From NCBI RefSeq assembly GCF_963576615.1, contig NC_088714.1, forward strand, positions 2,728,001 through 2,792,000: a DNA stretch of 64,000 nucleotides. Direction: 5' to 3'. Below the pieces are notes generated by a model, which searched no databases, was not told where the DNA came from, and saw only the letters and a program-made list of their open reading frames with translations. The DNA comes from Watersipora subatra (lineage: Eukaryota; Bryozoa; Gymnolaemata; Cheilostomatida; Watersiporidae). A program made the translations under genes and the position numbers. Positions 56,816 to 64,000 of the stretch are shown piece after piece (position 1 is the stretch's first letter; each line of letters begins with the position of its first letter).

Positions 56816-58775
56816 GCTATTTGAGCTGTTGTTAGGCGCTAGCAGTCGAAAGGTACAGCTGCCAGTTGGGTTGGTGGACAGAGGTGGACGTTGGGGGTGG
56901 AGAGAAATGGGCTTGCCCCTAAGTGTCAAAAAGACTTGACAACTTCTGTGGAGGTATAGGTGGCATAGGGCCATCGACATGGGGTACGTGGAAGCTCACA
57001 CCTGTAAAGGGTAGGTGCTGGCACATTGGCCAGCATTTTGAGGCAGACTCATAAACTGGTCTTGCATCAAAACGGCGGCAGTTGAACCATTTCATTGGCA
57101 ATGCAGCTGTGGAGGTAACTGCGTAAGTGGGAGACTATGAATGGCTCTGCACCCAGGCTCTGGGCTCTGTTTGGTAAGTCAATGGCAATGTTATAGAGGA
57201 TGCTTTGTGGCTTCAGAAGGAGACTGACTATTTGCATATTAACATTGCTGGGTTAGAAACTGTGGCAAGAGGGATTATTCTGGCGATTACGTGGGGTTTT
57301 ATGACTTTCTCACTGGCCATAGATTCTTTCACAGTCATAGAGTAACTGAATTAGCAATACCCTGACAAGCACAGTCATATTAAGGTAAAAAGCCTACAGA
57401 GATGCTGGTGAGACGTTGGCTTGGGATGATCAGTGACACGCTCGCCATGTATGGGCTTGCGATATCAGTACGTTTCATGTCGACGGTAAAAATAAGGCTG
57501 ATTGTATAACTAGGGTTCTTAAGCACTGGCTTGAACACCATGAGACGCATGTTCTTTTAACTGCAATAGTAACTGTGGCCCTCTCAACTTGGGAGGGTGT
57601 GGGAGACGCCATATGGGCAGCTCATTTGTCTCATCACTTGGGTTTTGACAGGACACTATATCTTGCTCGGTATATTTGCATTGGGCTGTCTCTCCAACTG
57701 CTGAAGCATAAATTGGCTAGATGTGGCTCATGCCAGTGTACGGACTTTGCACTTGAAGTTAAAAACATTATCGCAACTGGGAGTCTGGCTGTCAAGGAGA
57801 GTTGCCGCAGACTTGCAAATGATATGATTCACTGTGATGGACAGCTATTCCATGCAACAATGATCTGGCTCATCACGTTTTGCTATTTAGTGACATTTGC
57901 AGGCTGAACCTGCAACAAGAATAGTTGATCAACTAAATAGTGTTGTTTTTGAGCATGGATCGTGCGACGAGTTGTTGAAGGACATCTCGGCAGAGTTCCA
58001 GGTCAGCTGCTGTTGAACAGTTTGCTGACAAGTTGGGATCAGCAGACAATTAAAAGGATTGCCAAAAGGCGAGGGATTATCAGGAGGGGCTACCCCTGTA
58101 AGCTACATCTTAGGGTAATGGGATGCCTCAGAAGGAGATGGAGAAGACTTCTTTTTCTTCAAATGTAGTGTTTCAATATCAATGGTCAGTGCCTTTTTGG
58201 TATTAACAGCAAAGCATCTGAGGAAGATGTCGAGAGCTGATTTGGTTTAGGTGATGAGGTATGGGTGAAATCATACTTAACATCTTGCACGAAACAGTGG
58301 ATGTTAGGCCAGGTTACCGGCATCATTTTTAAGCACATTGTGTGTGGATGGTGTAAATAGGCATGTGAGGGACGTCAGTGAGCTGACCATGTCAGTTACG
58401 AACTTGTCACTGATGTTCGACCCAGGCCATTGGGTTTAAGTGGCAGCCATTTCTTGGAAGTGAATGCTGCTGATATGCTGCTTCTGGAGATGGCTACTGA
58501 CCAGATACTGCCTGCTGGGCTTGTAAGTGAAGCTGATGCTGAGGCAGTAGAAAATCAGGAAGGTGATAGAGCTCAGCTGTCGTCTGAGGAAGTTGTACTA
58601 GAGGCTGATGCAGACCAGCCGGTGGTCAAAGCGGAGAGACTGCCTGACCAGCCTGATTTGCCTAAACGATCTCAGCGTGTGAACAGCGTCCTACGTATCT
58701 GGATGACTGTAAGTGTTGTCACCTGATACCATAACCTGATACTATAAAATCTACCTTGTGAGATTTGTAAAAATC
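56816..58775 (+). pseudogene. gypsy-like element 3, internal remnant with integrase
   Basis: A leader-like 5' part (to about 57400) is followed by an integrase. The HHCC finger reads HLSHHLGFDRTLYLARY then LARCGSCQC (57624-57755). Core remnants come next (IVDQLNSVVFEHGSCDELL, then a GN/IKR-type segment QTIKRIAKRRG near 58045) with several stops. A C-terminal segment near 58260 (GDEVWVK) and an acidic tail with LPKRSQRVN near 58660 complete it. No gag, protease, reverse transcriptase or RNase H was recognised, so a large internal deletion has occurred. Confidence 0.75.
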
Positions 58776-59220
58776 TGTGGGAGATGTGACATGTTATGTG
58801 AATATCCAGGGCTTTCCGGTGTTTAGCCAGCAATACAAAAGCTCGCTTTTACAAAAAGTCAGAGGACTGTTAGCAGGGCACGCTATGTTTAGGGCAGGGA
58901 ATTAGTGTTCAGGGGAAAGTTTCAGTGAGGAGAGCAGAACGTGTGAACTGAGCAGCAATGTCTTTCTCTTTTGCTGACAGGAAACCTTCAGAGTGTAGTG
59001 GTCTAGGCAGACAGAGACTATCGTGTAGCAGCAGAGATTGCTGACCAGTTATTGGCTTGCACACAAGTGTTGGCAGTAGAGTCTGCCATGAGGTTGGTTG
59101 TAGCTATTGTGCTACGGGTGTGCATCGCCGTGGTGATAAAGGCTGGTTGCAAAGATGAGGTTGGTGTGCCATCATTGCAGCTTGGTGCTGCGTTACAACT
59201 TTTGGTTGTTTTGCTCAAAA
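58776..59220 (+). repeat. 3' LTR of gypsy-like element 3
   Basis: About 445 bases, starting TGTGGGAGATGTGACATG. It pairs with the split 5' LTR at 55396-55722 plus 56696-56815. By eye the two are roughly 80-85% identical, so this is the oldest of the three retroelements. Confidence 0.8.
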
Positions 59221-60238
59221 GTTTTTAGTGATTGTCTCATACAACACTATTATTAACTGGTTTCTTAGTTATATTTTTATACCTACAAACAGAATCTTGT
59301 TCTTTTAATTCTATCTAAAAACATTTAGAGGAACATGTATCATAACTACTTGTTCTCATAAGATATCGAGAGCATTTCATACTACAGTCTCAATCCTTTG
59401 AAAATTACTGAACGTTGAGAAAGGATAAGAATACCTTTTATACACCTTTTTAATATAATATGTTTGCTACATGAAACTCATTTTTATGCTGCATTGGAGG
59501 TGTTTTGTTGTTTTTTTAGTCTGTTGGATATAATTAAATGATTTGTGCATGTCAGGAGTAGTTGCTCTATTTTAAAGATTATACTGAACACGTTAGCAAA
59601 AACTGCATCTTAGACTCAGCGTATATTAGATCGAATGTTACCACGATGGTCTTGCTTAAAACAGTCAGCTCAGCAAGACAACTGTTCTGGTATATTCTAC
59701 TGTGTTGTTATATGGTCTATAGTCTGGTATAAGCCAGACACATATGCCATTATAATGCCCTGACTATTTTTAATACCAGATCTATAACATCTAACAATCT
59801 TTAAAGTGTTTTTCATTTTTTAAGAGTTCTCGAACATTAAAAAAACCTGCAAGCTGTTACCATTTGTTCTTGCAGAAAAACGTTTATGGGCAAAGAGTAT
59901 AGCATAGAATCCTAATCTATGGAAGAGTGATGCATCTATTTTCTTAGGATAAGCTTTTATTTCAATAGCATCCTGTTGTTCTGGTGTACTCTTTAGCAAT
60001 TTGAAACAGGACTTGATCGATGATAGTGGAAAAACTCCAGTGGTGTCCGGTGATCATTTAAACTATTTGTTTCTACCTTTGATCTCATACTATTCTTAAC
60101 AATATCATGTCAATTAATTTTTGTTTTAATGACCTGATTACAAAAACCTTTAGTGTGCATAGATTTGCGTTATTCTATCTATTGCACTAAATCTATTTGC
60201 TAAGATGTAGTTGTTTTAGTCAGTCAATCTTGTTACAG
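59221..60238. other. upstream region of the NWD-like gene
   Basis: AT-rich, no exon recognised. CTTGTTACAG at its right edge is a plausible acceptor just before the exon with the start codon, implying a 5'-UTR intron. Confidence 0.45.
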
Positions 60239-60253
60239 ATTGCCACAGTTAGG

Positions 60254-60359
60254 ATGGAGAGCTCAGGAAGTCTGCTTTCCGTGGTCTCTGGATCGATGTC
60301 TAACTTACCACAAGAGCAAAAGAATGTAATTCGAATTTTTCTCAGCTCCACCTTCACTG
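60254..60359 (+). CDS. NWD-like exon 1 (start codon)
   Basis: ATG at 60254, 35 codons plus one base, donor GTAGGA. It encodes MESSGSLLSVVSGSMSNLPQ then IRIFLSSTFT. The start is chosen because it is the first ATG after a plausible acceptor at 60238 and the RIF.SSTF motif lies close to the N-terminus in the family. Confidence 0.85.
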
Positions 60360-63300
60360 GTAGGAGCTGATAACTCTATTAACTTACTTCAATTTCGTGA
60401 TTCTCATAAATGCAGATTTAAATCTGAAATTCCATTAATCTCCCATAAAAGGTTACAAATAAAAAATGTTCATATCTGTCAGTAGTAAACTACAATACTA
60501 ACTAACTCTAGTCATATACTGTGAACATACTTACTATACAGTGTATGGCATATATTCATATCTGTCAGTAGTAAACTACAATACTAATTAACTCTAGTCA
60601 TATACTGTGAACATACTTACTATACAGTGTATGGCATATATTTATCTGCAGATATGAAGGTAGAGAGGAATATGCTCATGAGTACCATATTTCCTAGACT
60701 GAAGAAGTATTGCCAGGAAAACTACAAACTTGAGTTTCAGGTGACAAGCTCTGCATTGTTGTGCCGGTTTAATGTTATGACTTAGTTATAATCATAGTGT
60801 AGTATAGCAGAGGGTTTTATGACAGGTTTCTAACTACCATATTATATTCATATACATGAGTAACTATAGACCAATCTTGTGGTTAACTTTTGTTAGGCCT
60901 GATTAGACACTGTATGTACATGAAGTACAACTGTACACGCTGTTTGCAATGTCATTAAATAGGGTGAATTGTGCACAGCGTCGTCTCATGACGTCAACTT
61001 AATTGAAACAGTTTGCAATATTGATTTCACACCTTAGTAACCACATCCTAGCCTATTCATACTCATGTATTTTTTATAAAAGACTTCTTGTGCTCCTGTT
61101 AGAGTTATTTATTGATGCATTTAGAACACTACTTGCCTAGCTTTCAACATGCAATTCTCATCTAGGAGTCTTGCAGAGATTGAAGTGATTTTCCAAAGTT
61201 TTAGTAGTGCAATAACCTTCCATCTCTGCAAAATATCAAATTTAAAATTGTGAGTCTTAGTGGAACACGCCAAGTGTTAAGTATGTTTAATAGTTGTGTA
61301 CATTTGGTAGGGACAAATGCTACAGTCATGGTGGAGTGAATATTTCTGTTAGAATTTCAATCAATTTGATTTGTTCCACAACTTCAAAGTTGATGATAAA
61401 CCTTAAAACAATTACATATTTGAAGTGCATTTTAAAGAACTATGTAAAAACCTAAGTGTACAGTACTTAATTGTATTAAGTGGAAATACTATACTGATAA
61501 AATCATGCGTAATAATAAATAAATAATAGTGTAGCAATAAATAAGTGTGCAGGGCTTAATTATATGGATGTACTACATTAGAATGATAACAATCAACAAA
61601 ATTTTTTTGGTGCCACTACACCATAGAGATATGAGAATGGGTCTGTAAGTTTGACAAAGTTTAGATTCAGAGGTAAAATTGATAATAAAAATGTGTGGTA
61701 TAATGTATTCTGACTTAGACTACAGGTTAGGTGAAATCTTAACTATTCTGGTTTATATACAGTATTTTTATCATTTACACCGTTTTTTATTGATTTTTTA
61801 ATCTATGTTTAATTCTTTCTCAACTTTTTAATTTTCATCTATAAAATTGGAGTGTTTTAAGAAATATTGCAAGTCTTATGTTGGAAGTGCATGTAAAATT
61901 AAATATTTGCTCAAATTTTACATCATATATTGAAGAATTTAAATATTAAAGTAGTCGATGGTGAATGGGGTTGGTTTTTATATCACAAAATGGCTGTGAG
62001 AAAAAGGAATGACCTATATAGCACATTAGTTTGTATATCACACAGTGGCTGTGAGAAAAGGAATAACCTGTACATTACCCAGGATTTGGGAAAAAAAACC
62101 TATATAACACACAGTGTGCGAAAAAGCATGATATAAACTTGTATATTACATGGTACGGTGTGAGAACAAGCATGATCTATACTTGTATATTACATGGTAC
62201 GGTGTGAGAACAAGCATGATCTATACTTGGATATTACATGGTACAGTATGAGAACAAGCATGATCTATACTTGTATATTACATGGTACATGTGAGAACAA
62301 GCATGATCTATACTTGTATATTACATGGTACGGTGTGAGAACAAGCATTGACTATTGACTATGCATTTACTAACGGCTAGTTTCAGCCTGTGTAAGAATT
62401 CTCTGTGCACATTTAGTCTTTGCCATAACAACAACGATAATGAACATGATCAATAGTATATTAGAATTTAATAATAATATATAATGTTGACAGAAAGAAA
62501 TGGTCACAAGAACACCGTGTAACTTTATTAAGAAAGCCACCAGAGAAATTATCAATTCATATACTTAACTTCTGTGTATACACTGTTATGTAAAGTTTTT
62601 TATTCTAAAATAAATAAAAAATTAATGTTATTAGTGTAAGATAGTATTTACTGAATATTTGAATCAGTCTAAAATTTAAAGTCTGCGACAGTATGATATG
62701 ACGGTTGGTATAAAAATATAGGATCATTGAATCATATAATCATTGAAATGAGTTCCTGTTGTCATTCCTACAATTGCCTGATATGTGTATTAACTAATAT
62801 ATTGAAAAATGGTCTGTCCACATTTAATAGTCCACAGACAAGAAAGTCAGCAAGTGTATGACAGGCATCTCCAATATTGATCAGTGATTGGAAGTTATAA
62901 CCAAATAAATCAATGTGAGATGGCTTGTTCAGGGTCAGTATACTATGTTGGAAAATGAATGCCATTTCTAAATTTAGTACTGACTGATGGACAATTGATA
63001 ACATTTGGTCTACCAAATAGTTGGCAAATAATAATTTTACTATTGATATATTGGCATAAGCGTGGCGTGGTCTTATAAATTAATTTCTCACTTAATTGTC
63101 ACATATTATGCCGACAGGTAGCTGATAAGACACTGACGAGTTGCTGTACTGGCAAGTGTTTGACAGGAAACTGACATATTATTATTCTGGCAGGTAGTTG
63201 ACATGTAACTGACACATTTTTGCACTGTCAGGTAGTTGAAATGTGACTGACATTTGTTATGCGAGCAGGTGGTTGCCGTAAGTTTGACACATTGTTATAT

Positions 63301-64000
63301 TGGCAGGTGGTTGACATGAGATGGGGTGTCCAAGATCAGGCGACTGATGATCACTCTACATCAGAGTTGTGCATGAGAGAAGTTTTGAACTGTCAGAGAG
63401 AATCTGCTGGACCAAACTTTGTGGTGAGTTGAAATGCATTGTCTTTCATCATTATTAAATTGTAACAGTGTGCTCATATCGTCCTTTGAATAGGTGAATA
63501 GTGTACTGTACTTACTAGCTTATATTTGTACAGTGTGTGCTAGGATAAAGATATGGTACCTGAGGAGGTACATAACGGAAGAACGCTAGGCAGTCTTAAT
63601 ATCTAACAAGTTTATATTTGTAGTGTTTGCTCGGAGATAGATATGGTACCAGATATCTGAAGAGGTACATATCAGAAGAACACTGGACAATCTTGTTATC
63701 TCGCATTAAATCCACAGAAGTTAAGCAACTGCTAGAGGTTTGGTACAAACTGGATACAAACTCAGCCTCTCCTCAACGAGTCTTGCAGCCAATCAGGTTT
63801 TATATAACAATACTATAGCTTACTAAATCTTGCTCCCTATGCTGCCTTTTAAGCAAAGTTTAACAATGTTACGCTGTTGTACTTCAACTGGTTTTTTGGT
63901 TCAACTTATTTTGTTGTAGCCAAAACTTTGAGCTGTATTTTAGAGCTTTGCTATATTTTTAAAGTTCTATGGAAAATGGAGCAGCTCAGTGGGAGGAGTC
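60254..64000 (+). CDS. NACHT/WD-repeat protein (NWD1/NWD2-like), 5' exons, runs off the right edge
   Basis: Five exons with matching phases encode the N-terminal region seen in NWD, TEP1 and NPHP3-type proteins: IRIFLSSTFTDMKVERNMLM, then FPRLKKYCQENYKLEFQ, VVDMRWGVQDQATDDHSTSE, LCMREVLNCQRESAGPNFV, CLLGDRYGTRYLKRYISEEH, and VKQLLEVWYKLDTNSASPQR. The RIF.SSTF.DM and D.RWGV...T.ELC motifs are diagnostic of this N-terminal domain, which in the family precedes a NACHT ATPase and WD repeats (not in the window). Such proteins are cytoplasmic signalling scaffolds. All five exons are open. A broken paralogue lies 20 kb away in inverted orientation (38784-40249). Confidence 0.85.
60471..60642. repeat. 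86-bp tandem duplication abutting the exon 2 acceptor
   Basis: Two copies (60471-60556 and 60557-60642) differing at very few bases, each starting CATATCTGTCAGTAGTAAAC. The second copy runs to within 10 bases of the acceptor TATCTGCAG. Confidence 0.9.
60652..60740 (+). CDS. NWD-like exon 2
   Basis: 89 bases, acceptor ATCTGCAG, donor GTGACA; completes the split Asp codon and encodes MKVERNMLMSTIFPRLKKYC and ENYKLEFQ. Confidence 0.9.
62090..62345. repeat. 47-49-bp tandem repeat in the NWD-like gene intron
   Basis: About five units of TATATTACATGGTACGGTGT followed by GAGAACAAGCATGATCTATACTTG, in the large intron between exons 2 and 3. More diverged units precede it from 61970 (GGCTGTGAGAAAAGGAAT). 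Confidence 0.9.
63110..63320. repeat. repeated exon-3 acceptor, about six copies
   Basis: Blocks of the form GGCAGGTAGTTGACATG at about 63112, 63151, 63191, 63229, 63263 and 63302, spaced about 38-40 bases. Each contains AG|GT.GTTGACATG, meaning the acceptor dinucleotide and the first codons of exon 3. Only the last is followed by the open exon. The pseudogene copy has the matching array at 40228-40575. Confidence 0.85.
63307..63423 (+). CDS. NWD-like exon 3
   Basis: 117 bases (39 codons, phase 0 to 0), acceptor TTGGCAG, donor GTGAGT. It encodes VVDMRWGVQDQATDDHSTSE and the ELCMREVLNC block. Confidence 0.93.
63624..63796 (+). CDS. NWD-like exon 4
   Basis: 173 bases, acceptor TTTGTAG, donor GTTTTA. 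It encodes CLLGDRYGTRYLKRYISEEH and WTILLSRIKSTEVKQLLEVW, ending RVLQPI plus a split codon. Confidence 0.93.
63965..64000 (+). CDS. NWD-like exon 5, start only
   Basis: Begins after TTTTTAAAG, completes the split Ser codon and encodes SMENGAAQWEE before the window ends. The pseudogene exon at 39291-39423 (SSVGNGAVQWEES) confirms it. Confidence 0.8.

Overview
This window is eukaryotic nuclear DNA from an animal. The genes are split by introns with GT/AG borders. Most of the AT-rich sequence is intronic or intergenic and is full of minisatellites and decayed transposable elements. No bacterial-style operon, CRISPR array or intact tRNA was seen. A lophotrochozoan such as a mollusc would fit the mixture of expanded NACHT/WD-type genes, K02A2.6-like Ty3/gypsy elements and many minisatellites, but the species assignment is only an inference.

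Layout. Positions 1-11040 are repeat-rich and hold no recognisable gene, apart from one exon-like piece at 7103-7212. Positions 11041-28187 (minus strand) carry POLE2, the second subunit of DNA polymerase epsilon. Twelve consecutive coding exons were located, all with matching phases, giving 512 codons to the stop; only the first coding exon is missing. Its introns hold a 31-bp minisatellite of about 47 copies, a 663-bp MULE-like element with near-perfect ends, a 400-bp tandem duplication inside a dispersed repeat, and several minisatellites lying against splice acceptors. One of these repeats a POLE2 3' splice site four times in frame. Positions 28188-33000 contain a SINE relic, inverted copies of repeats also found in POLE2 introns, a decayed LINE endonuclease and an 89-bp terminal-inverted-repeat element. 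WBP4 (a U1-type zinc finger plus a WW domain, intronless ORF) is at 34143-35018 on the plus strand. It converges on the last two exons (minus strand, 36546-37936) of an unidentified gene whose product ends in a CaaX-like tetrapeptide.

Positions 38784-40249 (minus) are a broken copy of an NWD1/NWD2-like gene; an intact copy of the same gene starts at 60254 on the plus strand and runs off the right edge. Between them lies a transposon graveyard: a 3'-truncated Ty3/gypsy element (42021-46267); a second, LTR-complete but mutated Ty3/gypsy element (46802-52380) whose gag is split by a hAT-type element carrying a piece of hAT transposase; and a third gypsy-like remnant (55396 to about 59220) whose 5' LTR is split by a probable solo LTR.

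The host genes do not form a shared pathway. POLE2 acts in leading-strand DNA replication, WBP4 in pre-mRNA splicing, and the NWD-like gene probably encodes a signalling scaffold. The most interesting feature of the window is that minisatellites repeatedly include or abut 3' splice sites: POLE2 exon 7, NWD exon 3 in both paralogues, NWD exon 2, and more loosely POLE2 exons 3 and 8.
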